From positions 310,001-374,000 of the forward strand of contig NZ_JABFTX010000004.1 of NCBI RefSeq assembly GCF_021404305.1: a DNA stretch of 64,000 nt, written 5' to 3'. The translations under genes were made by a program, and so were the position numbers. The notes beneath the pieces are model-generated. The model saw only the letters and a list, made by a program, of their open reading frames with translations, was not told the DNA's origin and did no database searches. Numbering within the stretch: the stretch's first letter is position 1; each line of letters begins with the position of its first letter. The DNA comes from Billgrantia ethanolica. Its GTDB lineage: Bacteria > Pseudomonadota > Gammaproteobacteria > Pseudomonadales > Halomonadaceae. Shown here one piece after another: positions 23,305-30,620 of the stretch.

Positions 23305-23339
23305 GTTCGAAGTCATTGCTGTGTTCGAAGTCATTGCTG
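23305..23339. promoter_or_regulatory. Perfect 17-base direct repeat upstream of the P450 gene
   Basis: GTTCGAAGTCATTGCTG occurs at 23305-23321 and again at 23323-23339, one base apart, 29 bases upstream of the P450 start codon. Each copy contains TTCGAA. The place and exact repetition suggest a regulator site (for the divergent IclR protein or another factor) or a recent slippage duplication. Confidence 0.45.
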
Positions 23340-23393
23340 GCATGCATGGCGCCGCTTTGCCATTCATGATTTACTTTTATCGCACAATTGATA

Positions 23394-23404
23394 TCGTTTA
23401 ACGA
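23394..23404. promoter_or_regulatory. Short palindrome near the iclR promoter
   Basis: TCGTT-T-AACGA lies in the AT-rich centre of the divergent P450/iclR region. Its position fits an autoregulatory IclR site, but an 11-base palindrome alone is weak evidence. Confidence 0.3.
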
Positions 23405-23499
23405 ACACATGAGGGAACATAGGCAGTTTGTGTGGGGGCGTCAATCCCCGCCGGCTGCGCTACCATGCTCTGCCACCATCCACCGAGGGACGTCATTCG

Positions 23500-24177
23500 A
23501 TGGCCACTACGTTGCAAACCCTGGATCGCGGCCTGCGCGCGCTCGAGATCGTCGCCGAGCACGCCGAGGGCATCAGCATTGCCGAGCTAGCCGAGCGTCT
23601 AGATGTGCATCGCGCCATCGCCTATCGCATCGTCACCACCCTGGAACAGCACGGGCTGGTGGCACGCTCCGCCGAGGGTCCGCTGCGCCTGGGGGCGGGT
23701 ATTTCCCTGCTGGCGGCACGCTTCGAGCCGCAACTGCGCGCGGTGGCCCAGCCGCTGCTGCAGGCGCTGGCCAAGGCCACCCGGGCCACCGCTTTCGTCT
23801 CGGTGGCCCAGGGCGAGGAGTGCGTGGTGATCCTGGTGGCGGAGCCCGACGAGGGGCTGCTGCGGGTGGGCTACCGGGTCGGCAGCCGCCATCCGCTGTC
23901 GCTGGGGGCGGCGGGTATCGCCATTCTGGCCGGACGCCCGCCGCGCGCAGACGACAGCGAGGCGGTGCGTCAGGCCCGCAGCGACGGCTACAGCCTGACC
24001 CGCGGCCAGCTGCAACTCGGCGCAGTGGGAGTGGCCAGCCCCGTGGCCACGCCGCAGTTCCGCCCCGGGGTGGAGGCCTGCGTGGGCGTGGTGGCGATGG
24101 ACGATCTCGACACCGAACGGGCCATACGCGAAGTGAAGGCTCACGCCCATCAGTTGGCCGAGCTGCTCGGTCGCTGA
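23500..24177 (+). CDS. IclR-family regulator divergent from the P450 gene
   Basis: The protein has 225 residues, slightly short for IclR proteins. The helix-turn-helix is TLDRGLRALEIVAEHAEGISIAELAERLDVHRAIAYRIVTTLEQHGLVAR (about 6-56). The effector domain is trimmed, with LGAAGIAILAGRPP and GVASPVATPQFRPGVEACVGVV in place of the more usual DRE/H-rich segment. The ATG at 23500 follows GAGGGA and starts at the domain edge; 24 more upstream codons look non-coding. Divergence from the P450-dctP unit makes it their probable regulator, with the inducer likely to be an aromatic acid (inference). Confidence 0.86.
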   Translation: MATTLQTLDRGLRALEIVAEHAEGISIAELAERLDVHRAIAYRIVTTLEQHGLVARSAEGPLRLGAGISLLAARFEPQLRAVAQPLLQALAKATRATAFVSVAQGEECVVILVAEPDEGLLRVGYRVGSRHPLSLGAAGIAILAGRPPRADDSEAVRQARSDGYSLTRGQLQLGAVGVASPVATPQFRPGVEACVGVVAMDDLDTERAIREVKAHAHQLAELLGR

Positions 24178-24262
24178 GGGGCACACCGTCGCGGCCCGTG
24201 AAGCCCGGCTCCGGTAGCGTTACACTACGCACCATCCTCCGCCGCCACCTTCGAGGCCCTCG

Positions 24263-25291
24263 ATGAGTCGCCACCTGCTCTCCGTCGATTCCCTGACCCG
24301 CGATAGCGTCAACCACCTGATGCATGTCGCCGCCCGCATGGAACCCATCGCCCAGCGCCGTCAGGTGACCCGGGTGCTGGAGGGCGCCGTGCTCGGCAAC
24401 CTCTTCTTCGAGGCCAGCACCCGTACCCGGGTCAGCTTCCACGCCGCCTTCTGTCGCCTGGGCGGCAGCGTATGCGACACCACCGGTTTCACCTTCTCCT
24501 CCATGGCCAAGGGCGAATCGCTCTACGACACCAGCCGAGTGATGAGCGGCTACTGCGATGCCATCGTCATGCGCCACCCCGATCAGGGCTCGGTGGCCGA
24601 GTTCGCCGCCGCCACCCACGTGCCGGTGATCAACGGCGGCGACGGGCCCGGCGAGCACCCCAGCCAGGCGCTGCTCGACTTCTACACCATCGACAAGGAG
24701 TTCACCCGGCTGGGCAAGAAGCTCGCCGGCGCCCATGTGCTGCTTACCGGCGATCTCAAGTACGGGCGCACCGTGCACTCGCTGATCAAGCTGCTGTCGC
24801 TCTACGATCCCATGCGCATCACCCTGGTGGCGCCACCGGGACTGGAGATGCCCGACTACCTCATCGACCTGGTCGCCTCCCGCGGCCACCGCGTCGAGCA
24901 GCGCACCAGCCTGGCCGACGACTATGCGGACGTGGACGTGGTCTACACCACGCGCATCCAGAAGGAGCGCTTCACCGCCGAGATGAGCGAAGGCTTCAGC
25001 CTGTCGCGGGACTTCACCGTCGACCGCGCCTTCATGGACAAGCGCTGCGGCCGCGACACCATCGTCATGCACCCGCTGCCACGCGACAGCCGCTCGGAGG
25101 CCAACGACCTCGACGTGGATCTCAACGGCGACCCGCGCCTGGCGATCTTCCGCCAGACCGACAACGGCATCCCGGTGCGCATGGCGATCTTCGCCACCCT
25201 GCTGCAGGTGGACGAGCTGATCGAGAAGGACCTGCGTCCGGTCCGCTGGTTCGTGCCCGAGCGGGTGGGGGTGGACGACAGCGCACTCTGA
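24263..25291 (+). CDS. pyrB: Aspartate carbamoyltransferase catalytic chain
   Basis: The protein has 342 residues. It has the carbamoyl phosphate motif FFEASTRTRVSFH (about 49-61), the SMAKGESLYDT loop, YCDAIVMRHP, the GDGPGEHPSQALLDFYTI segment, GDLKYGRTVHSL and HPLPRDSR. These closely match E. coli PyrB and exclude ornithine carbamoyltransferase. It makes N-carbamoyl-L-aspartate, the first committed step of pyrimidine synthesis. No pyrI, pyrR or pyrC' gene is adjacent; in many pseudomonads pyrB follows ruvX and pyrR, whereas here it is alone and on the opposite strand from ruvX. Regulation is not visible. Confidence 0.9.
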   Translation: MSRHLLSVDSLTRDSVNHLMHVAARMEPIAQRRQVTRVLEGAVLGNLFFEASTRTRVSFHAAFCRLGGSVCDTTGFTFSSMAKGESLYDTSRVMSGYCDAIVMRHPDQGSVAEFAAATHVPVINGGDGPGEHPSQALLDFYTIDKEFTRLGKKLAGAHVLLTGDLKYGRTVHSLIKLLSLYDPMRITLVAPPGLEMPDYLIDLVASRGHRVEQRTSLADDYADVDVVYTTRIQKERFTAEMSEGFSLSRDFTVDRAFMDKRCGRDTIVMHPLPRDSRSEANDLDVDLNGDPRLAIFRQTDNGIPVRMAIFATLLQVDELIEKDLRPVRWFVPERVGVDDSAL

Positions 25292-25406
25292 CGATGCTGC
25301 AACCAACGCTGGGCATCGCTATGCTGTTCAGTACCGAGTAATGTAAGAGAGCACGAATAACAACGGCGTTGCCGCCCACGGCAACCGTAGAGAGGAGATG
25401 TGACGC

Positions 25407-26054
25407 ATGACTCTGGAACGCGCTTACATATTGCTGGCGGTCTTCTACAGCGCCCTGGTGGCGATCGGTGCCATCGCCCTGCTGGTGGGTGGCGGCCCGG
25501 TCTGGGGCGTGGCGATACTGCTGCTCGGTGCCCTGGTGGCCGCCGGCCTGTGGGGCCACACCCTGGGCAAGCCGGTGATGAACCCTCGGATGTGGCGCCC
25601 GCTGGCGGGCATTCTGGCCGCCGGCTTCGTTCTGCAGCTGTTCGCCGTGTTCTCGCTCTCGCTCTCCGGGGCCGAGCTCACCTGGCTGCTCACCGGTGCC
25701 ATCTTCTCCGTGCTGCCGGCTATCATGCTGTTCCAGTACGGGGAGCGGGACCAGGAAGTGTGGGCCACGCCCGAGGAGTGCGAGGGCGGCAAGATGCTGC
25801 GTGAGCTACTGGCCAGACAGCGCGAGCTGGTGCTGGAAAAGCAGGAGGCCGACCGCCAGGCCACGGTCAAGTTGACCAAGGAGGGCGACACCTACCGCGC
25901 CAGCGTCACTCGCGGCAACGGCGTCGAGGTGGAGCGTTTCGAAGAGCGGTTCGCCTGCCCCGCCACCCTGGCCTTCTTCGTCATCAAATACACCTGCATC
26001 TCGGTCAAAGACATCGCCGCCCAGTATGACGAGGAGCGCGCGCTGACGACCTGA
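25407..26054 (+). CDS. Hypothetical membrane protein with four N-terminal helices
   Basis: The protein has 215 residues. Four hydrophobic segments (about 6-28, 31-50, 64-87 and 90-110) are followed by a charged cytoplasmic part with a predicted helix (GKMLRELLARQRELVLEKQEADRQ) and two strands (VKLTKEGDTYRASVTRGNGVEVERF). AGGAGATG lies just before the ATG. I do not recognise a family. It sits between pyrB and the convergent ruvX, 24 bases from the latter, with no operon partner, so neither structure nor neighbours suggest a role. Confidence 0.7.
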   Translation: MTLERAYILLAVFYSALVAIGAIALLVGGGPVWGVAILLLGALVAAGLWGHTLGKPVMNPRMWRPLAGILAAGFVLQLFAVFSLSLSGAELTWLLTGAIFSVLPAIMLFQYGERDQEVWATPEECEGGKMLRELLARQRELVLEKQEADRQATVKLTKEGDTYRASVTRGNGVEVERFEERFACPATLAFFVIKYTCISVKDIAAQYDEERALTT

Positions 26055-26078
26055 ACAGGACGACGGTTCGCTGCTCGG

Positions 26079-26534
26079 TCAACGCTCCGGCAGCCCCTCC
26101 TTACGGGCGAACCAGCTCTCGAGGATCAAGACGGCAGCAATGCCGTCGACGCCGTCGTCGCGGTAGCTCTTGGCGGGATTGCGCAGCAGCCCGGACTCCC
26201 GCGCGATGGCCTTGGCCTCACGGGTGGAGCCGCGCTCGTCGACCATTTCGCAGGGTTTGCCGTAGCGCCCGTAGAGCCGCTTGCCGAACTTGCGCGCCCT
26301 GGCGCTCATCGCCGATTCGCTGCCGTCCATGTTGAGCGGCAGCCCGACCACGAACAGGTCCGGTTGCCACTCCTCGACCAGCCGCGTGACGACGTTCCAG
26401 TCGGGGATGCCGTCGCGGGCCGGCAGCGGCTCGAGCTGGCGGGCGCTGGCGAGCAGCTCGTTGCCCACCGCCACGCCGATACGGCGGGTGCCGAAGTCGA
26501 ACGCCAGGATCAGGCGCTTTCCCGCAGCGGTCAT
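26079..26534 (-). CDS. ruvX: Holliday junction resolvase-like protein RuvX (YqgF)
   Basis: The protein has 151 residues with an RNase H-like fold: ILAFDFGTRRIGVAVGN (catalytic Asp in the first strand), FVVGLPLNMDGSES, EMVDERGSTREAKA and DDGVDGIAAVLILESW with the last acidic residue. YqgF proteins process the 5' end of pre-16S rRNA and were also proposed as resolvases. The ATG at 26532-26534 overlaps the algH stop, so translation is coupled. Order gshB-tonB-algH-ruvX matches pseudomonads. Confidence 0.92.
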   Translation of the reverse strand: MTAAGKRLILAFDFGTRRIGVAVGNELLASARQLEPLPARDGIPDWNVVTRLVEEWQPDLFVVGLPLNMDGSESAMSARARKFGKRLYGRYGKPCEMVDERGSTREAKAIARESGLLRNPAKSYRDDGVDGIAAVLILESWFARKEGLPER

Positions 26535-27106
26535 CAGGAGTGCCCGGCTTCCCGTGACATCAGATTGAGATCCACGCCGAGAATGCCGGCGGCCGCACTC
26601 AGGCGCTGCTCGGCCGGTACCTTGAACAGGATATCGCCCTCCGCCTCGACGGTGAGCCAGGCGTTGTCCTTCAGCTCCTGCTCGAGCTGACCCGCCTCCC
26701 AGCCGGCGCAGCCCAGGCACACCAGGAACTCCTCGGGGCCGCGGCCGGCGGCCAGCGCCAGCAGGATGTCCATGGAGGTGGTCAGGGCGATGTCGTCCTC
26801 CACCTGGATGCTGGAGTCCCACGGGGTACTGGAGCCACGATGCAGGATGAAGCCGCGGTCCTTGTGGGTCGGGCCGCCGTAGTAGACCGGCGCGTTGCGA
26901 TGCGGGCTTTCATCGCCTTCGAGCTCGAGCTGCTCGAACAGCGCATCCAGGGTGATCTCCAGCGGGCGATTGACGATCACGCCCATGGTGCCGTTCTCAT
27001 CGTGGTCGCACAGATAGCTGAGGCTGCCGGCGAAGTTGGGATCTTCCAGGTGCGGCATCGCCAGCAGGAAATGACCTCTCAAGCCTAGGTTTTGCACGGA
27101 TTGCAT
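26534..27106 (-). CDS. algH: YqgE/AlgH family protein (UPF0301)
   Basis: The protein has 190 residues. Conserved family segments are visible: LRGHFLLAMPHLEDPNFAGSL, GVIVNRPLEITLDALFEQL, VYYGGPTHKDRGFILHRG, LGCAGWEAGQLEQELKDNAWL and a C-terminal AAGILGVDLNLMS. Homologues appear in gene sets near alginate or ruvX loci, but their molecular function is unknown. It sits 27 bases after tonB and overlaps ruvX, inside the gshB-tonB-algH-ruvX group. Confidence 0.92.
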   Translation of the reverse strand: MQSVQNLGLRGHFLLAMPHLEDPNFAGSLSYLCDHDENGTMGVIVNRPLEITLDALFEQLELEGDESPHRNAPVYYGGPTHKDRGFILHRGSSTPWDSSIQVEDDIALTTSMDILLALAAGRGPEEFLVCLGCAGWEAGQLEQELKDNAWLTVEAEGDILFKVPAEQRLSAAAGILGVDLNLMSREAGHS

Positions 27107-27133
27107 GGGACTCCCGGGCGGTGGGCAGTCGCC

Positions 27134-28060
27134 CTAGCGCACGCCACCGAAATGATTGCCTTGCCCGAACCGCCAGACGCGGGTGATGGAGAGACTGTCG
27201 AGCTCCCCCATGCTGCCGTCGAAGGGCCGGTAGGGCCCGGCACCGTGCACGGTATCCAGCGCCGCCTGATCGAGTTCGGTATGTCCTGAGGATTGTACCA
27301 CCTCCGCCTGGCGAAGCTGACCATCTCGACCAATCACCACCCGAATGCGCAGTTGGCCGTGCAGGTGGCTCGGTGCGGGATGCACCCGATTGCCGTAGTC
27401 CTCGACGCGGCGGGTCCAGTCGTCGATGTAGCGCGCCTCGGCGGCCCGCTGTGCCGCGCTGCGCGGCGCGTCGTCGGCCGACCCGGCCAGGTGCTGGTCG
27501 AGCCCCTGCTGACGAATGCTGCTGGTGGCCTGGGCCAGCAGGTCGCGCCCCGATGCCGAAGGCGCCGCAACGGCCGGTTCCGATGGCGACTCGGACGACT
27601 GAGGTGCGCTCTCGCGTGGCTCCGCCGCAGGCTGGACCGGGCGTTCCTGCGCGGCGTCGGTGGGCGCCTCGTCGACCGCCTCGGGCTCGGTGGCGGAGCG
27701 CTCCGCCGGCTCGGCCTCGGCCGGTGTGGTGGGGTCCACGGCGCTCTCCGTCACCTCGAGCACCGGCAGCTCGTCGAGCGGTGCCGCACGCTGCTCGGCA
27801 GGCGCTTCCTCGGCCTGCTCGCCGGCGGCCTGCTGGTCCGCCTCGGCAATGGCCTGCGCCTCCTCGGGCGTCTCGGCCGGGCGGGTCACCAGCACCACGT
27901 CCAGGCTGGTGCGCTCCGCCGGCGCCGGGGCGAACTGCCAGCTTGCCACCAGCCCGATCACCAGCAGGTGCAGCAGCAGCGCGACCGACAGCGCCAGCCA
28001 GCGGCGATAGGGCCGCGTGACCGGGGCATAGTGGATCGGGTCGCTGATCGGGGCCACCAT
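27134..28060 (-). CDS. tonB: Energy transducer TonB
   Basis: The protein has 308 residues. It has a cytoplasmic start, one membrane anchor (about 20-42, WLALSVALLLHLLVIGLV), and a long acidic low-complexity periplasmic linker rich in Glu, Ala and Pro (about 50-170) in place of the usual Lys/Pro region. The C-terminal TonB domain follows: LHGQLRIRVVIGRDGQLRQAEVVQSSGHTELDQAAL and VWRFGQ. It spans the periplasm and links ExbBD proton-motive energy to outer-membrane receptors. The acidic linker fits a halophile. The ATG at 28060 was chosen because the anchor begins about 20 residues later; an enormous open frame upstream reads through gshB in another frame. Confidence 0.9.
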   Translation of the reverse strand: MVAPISDPIHYAPVTRPYRRWLALSVALLLHLLVIGLVASWQFAPAPAERTSLDVVLVTRPAETPEEAQAIAEADQQAAGEQAEEAPAEQRAAPLDELPVLEVTESAVDPTTPAEAEPAERSATEPEAVDEAPTDAAQERPVQPAAEPRESAPQSSESPSEPAVAAPSASGRDLLAQATSSIRQQGLDQHLAGSADDAPRSAAQRAAEARYIDDWTRRVEDYGNRVHPAPSHLHGQLRIRVVIGRDGQLRQAEVVQSSGHTELDQAALDTVHGAGPYRPFDGSMGELDSLSITRVWRFGQGNHFGGVR

Positions 28061-28098
28061 GGGTGGGCTGGGTCCTCCGGTATCTCTCGGCGATTCGT

Positions 28099-29073
28099 TC
28101 AGCGCTGGGCCAGGCGCCGCTCGATGGCATCCATCAGCAGGCCGGCGATGTCGGTCCCGCGCTGGTCGTCGATCTCGCGCACGCAGGTGGGGCTCGTCAC
28201 GTTGATCTCGGTGATGTAATCGCCGATCACGTCGAGGCCGACGAACATCAGCCCCTTCTCGCGAATCATCGGCTGCACCTGCTCGATCAGCCAGTGATCG
28301 CGGGCGGTCAGCTCGCGGCTGACACCGGTGCCGCCAGCCGCCAGATTGCCACGGGTCTCGCCGGCCATGGGCACCCGGGCCAGGCCGTAGGGTACCGGCT
28401 CGCCGTCCACCAGTAGAATGCGCGTGTCGCCATCCTTGATCTCGGGGATATAACGCTGGGCCATGATCTGGCGCTGGCCACGTTCGGTCAGCGTCTCGAT
28501 GATGGCGCCCAGATTGCGCCCCTCGGGCTGCACGTGGAAGATCCCGCTGCCGCCCATGCCGTCCAGCGGCTTGAAGATCACGTCGCGGTGCTCGGCGTGG
28601 AAGGCGCGCAGTACCGCTTCGCTGCACGACACCACGGTGGGCGTGCAGCACTGCGGGAACTGCTGGGCGAACAGCTTCTCGTTGCACTCCAGCAGCGCCC
28701 GTGTGGGATTGACCACCAGCACGCCCTCGCGTTCCGCAAAGCCCAGCAGGTGCACGGCATTGAGGAAGTGTGCGTCGACCGGCGGGTCCTTGCGCATCAG
28801 GATCACGTCGAGTTCGGCCAGCGGGCGCTCCTCCGGAGCCCCCAGCGCATACCAGTCGTCCGGGTTGCGGAAGGCGGCGAGGTCGCGCATGCGTGCATGA
28901 GCGCGGCCATCGCGCAAGTAGAGATCTTCCTGTTCCATGTAGTGCAGCGACCAGCCACGCTGCTGTGCCGCCCACAGCATGGCCAGGGTGGTGTCCTTCT
29001 TGTAGGTGAGGTGGGCAATGGAGTCCATCACCACCCCTACCCGCAGGGATCGTGCGCTCGTCTGTCGGCTCAT
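28099..29073 (-). CDS. gshB: Glutathione synthetase
   Basis: The protein has 324 residues with an ATP-grasp fold: SLRVGVVMDSIAHLTYKKDTT at the start, MRKDPPVDAHFLNAVHLL, DVIFKPLDGMGGSGIF, ILLVDGEPVPYGLARVP and LDVIGDYITEINVTSPTCVREI. It joins gamma-glutamylcysteine to glycine in the cytoplasm. Glutathione is also the cofactor of the MaiA step in this window. The start at 29073 (MSRQTS) is preferred; an in-frame start at 29151 would add 26 residues unlike the family. It is the first gene of the gshB-tonB-algH-ruvX group. Confidence 0.95.
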   Translation of the reverse strand: MSRQTSARSLRVGVVMDSIAHLTYKKDTTLAMLWAAQQRGWSLHYMEQEDLYLRDGRAHARMRDLAAFRNPDDWYALGAPEERPLAELDVILMRKDPPVDAHFLNAVHLLGFAEREGVLVVNPTRALLECNEKLFAQQFPQCCTPTVVSCSEAVLRAFHAEHRDVIFKPLDGMGGSGIFHVQPEGRNLGAIIETLTERGQRQIMAQRYIPEIKDGDTRILLVDGEPVPYGLARVPMAGETRGNLAAGGTGVSRELTARDHWLIEQVQPMIREKGLMFVGLDVIGDYITEINVTSPTCVREIDDQRGTDIAGLLMDAIERRLAQR

Positions 29074-29144
29074 CGGCAGCGTTCCATCATGATCGGGGAA
29101 ATGAGCGCAGTATGACGCAGGCTTCCCGGCAACACCAAGGCGGC

Positions 29145-29173
29145 TTGACACGGCACGGGGGCGCCTCTATTTT
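29145..29173 (+). promoter_or_regulatory. Promoter of the VOC-family gene
   Basis: A consensus TTGACA -35 at 29145-29150 is followed, 17 bases later, by TATTTT at 29168-29173. The palindromic operator overlaps the -10 and the expected start point, the same arrangement as at the mha-hmg promoter. Confidence 0.6.
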
Positions 29174-29193
29174 AGTTTCAAATGAAACTAAAA
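29170..29193. promoter_or_regulatory. MarR-type operator, site 2 (perfect palindrome)
   Basis: The site has two perfect 11-base arms, TTTTAGTTTCA and TGAAACTAAAA, around a central AA. The inner 18 bases (29173-29190) match site 1 at 7583-7600 except one base. This argues that the VOC gene and the mha-hmg operon are controlled by the same MarR protein. Confidence 0.72.
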
Positions 29194-29244
29194 AGACAAG
29201 AGCAGGCCCTGACGTTCCCCAGCCCACCACCGCGAGCCCCCGTC

Positions 29245-29790
29245 ATGATCCAGATCCAGCAGATTCACCACGTCGCCTATCGCTGCCGCGACGCCAAGGA
29301 AACCGTCGAGTGGTACCAGGACAAGCTCGACATGGAATTCCTGGTCGCCATCGCCGAGGACCGCGTGCCCTCCACCAAGGCACCCGACCCCTACATGCAC
29401 CTGTTCCTGGATGCCGGCAACGGCAACATCCTGGCCTTCTTCGAGCTGCCCAACTCCCCCGAGATGGGCCGCGACCCCAACACCCCCGAGTGGGTGCAGC
29501 ACATCGCCTTCCGCGTGGCCGACGAAGCGGCCCTGCTGTCAGCCAAGGAGCAGTTGGAGAGCAAGGGGGTGGAGGTGGTCGGCCCCACCGAGCACGGCAT
29601 CATCCGCTCGATCTACTTCTTCGACCCCAACGGCCATCGCCTGGAGCTGACCTACGTGAAGGGCACGCCGGAGCAGATGCGCCAGCTCAAGGAGGTGGCG
29701 CCGGCGATGATCGAGGAGTGGTCGAAGACCAAGCGCGCGCCCAAGCATGCCGCCTGGCTGCACGAGGAGGAGTTCAAGGCGCTCGACTGA
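29245..29790 (+). CDS. VOC/glyoxalase-family protein, probable member of the homogentisate regulon
   Basis: The protein has 181 residues with one vicinal-oxygen-chelate unit (two beta-alpha-beta modules). Likely metal ligands are H9 or H10 in IQQIHHVAYRC, E65-like NILAFFELPN, H in WVQHIAFRVAD and E in HRLELTYVKG. It is too short for 4-hydroxyphenylpyruvate dioxygenase. The true ATG is 29245: an in-frame ATG at 29182 falls inside the operator and would add 21 unconserved residues. A perfect MarR-type palindrome overlaps its promoter, linking it to the homogentisate operon. Isomerisation or thiol-dependent chemistry on a pathway intermediate, or ring cleavage of an analogue, are possibilities; none is proven. 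Confidence 0.82.
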   Translation: MIQIQQIHHVAYRCRDAKETVEWYQDKLDMEFLVAIAEDRVPSTKAPDPYMHLFLDAGNGNILAFFELPNSPEMGRDPNTPEWVQHIAFRVADEAALLSAKEQLESKGVEVVGPTEHGIIRSIYFFDPNGHRLELTYVKGTPEQMRQLKEVAPAMIEEWSKTKRAPKHAAWLHEEEFKALD

Positions 29791-29810
29791 GCGCCTCATT
29801 CAAGCCGAAC

Positions 29811-30557
29811 TCAGGACGGAGCTGCAGTGGCCCCCGGCACCAGGCGGATGCCGTGGGCCTCGATGACGATCAGGCGCCGCTTGTAGAGCCGCCCGATGGC
29901 CTGCTTGAAGGCGTTCTTGCTCACCCCCAGGCGAGTCTTGATCGCGGCGGCGTCGCTGCTGTCGGAGAGCGGCAGATAGCCGCCGCTCTCGCGCAGCGCC
30001 TTGAGCACCTGTTCACCCACCACGTCGAGGCGCGCCGGCCCCGGCGGCAACAGCGAGAGGTCCAGACGCCCATCGTCGCGCACCCGCTTGACGTAGCCCT
30101 GGGTACGCTGCCCACGCCGCAGCGGCCGGGTGACGTCGTCGCGATAGAGCAGCCCCCAGTAACGGTGGTTGACCACCACCTTGTAGCCGAGATCGGTGGC
30201 GTCGGCGACGATCAGCTCGACCTCGTCGCCCGGCGTCAACCCCGTCGCCTCGTCCTGCACGAAACGGTCGAGCTTCTGCGATGCCACCGGCCGCCCCTGC
30301 TGATCCTCGTAGAGCCGCACCAGCACCCGCTTGCCCGGCGTGGGCCGGAAGCGCTGCTCGCCGAAAGGCAGCAGCACGTCGCGCGGGTGGCCCCAGTCGA
30401 GAAAGGCGCCGGTCTCGTTGACCGTGACCACCTCCAGATAAGCCACCTCGCCAATCTGGGCCTTGGGCACACGTGAGGCACGCTCGCGCGTACCGGACGC
30501 GGTGGGCCGAGAAGATGTCGGGCGACCCTGGCGGCGATCGTTGGGGGGAGAGGCCAT
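29811..30557 (-). CDS. cvfB: CvfB-like S1 RNA-binding protein (YitL family)
   Basis: The protein has 248 residues. A charged N-terminal tail (1-30) is followed by tandem S1-like OB domains: GEVAYLEVVTVNETGAFLDWGHPRDVLLPF, then the strand region PGDEVELIVADATDLGYKVVVNHRYWGLLY and GQRTQGYVKRVRDDGRLDLSL. A C-terminal winged helix reads LGVSKNAFKQAIGRLYKRRLI. In Staphylococcus aureus and Bacillus, CvfB/YitL affects virulence gene expression and binds RNA; bacterial roles elsewhere are little studied. CGGAG precedes the ATG at 30557. It converges on the VOC gene, 20 bases apart. Confidence 0.85.
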   Translation of the reverse strand: MASPPNDRRQGRPTSSRPTASGTRERASRVPKAQIGEVAYLEVVTVNETGAFLDWGHPRDVLLPFGEQRFRPTPGKRVLVRLYEDQQGRPVASQKLDRFVQDEATGLTPGDEVELIVADATDLGYKVVVNHRYWGLLYRDDVTRPLRRGQRTQGYVKRVRDDGRLDLSLLPPGPARLDVVGEQVLKALRESGGYLPLSDSSDAAAIKTRLGVSKNAFKQAIGRLYKRRLIVIEAHGIRLVPGATAAPS

Positions 30558-30620
30558 GACAAACTCCGCGTCGATTTGCGGTCATTATGGTGCTTGCCGA
30601 GGCGTGAGCAAGCCTGAAGG

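Noticed and set aside
29182..29244. Longer start for the VOC gene
   Set aside because: The upstream ATG lies inside the palindromic operator and just past the -10; the added residues do not look like VOC sequence.
29245..29790. 4-hydroxyphenylpyruvate dioxygenase
   Set aside because: Only one VOC unit of 181 residues; HppD has about 350 residues with two units.
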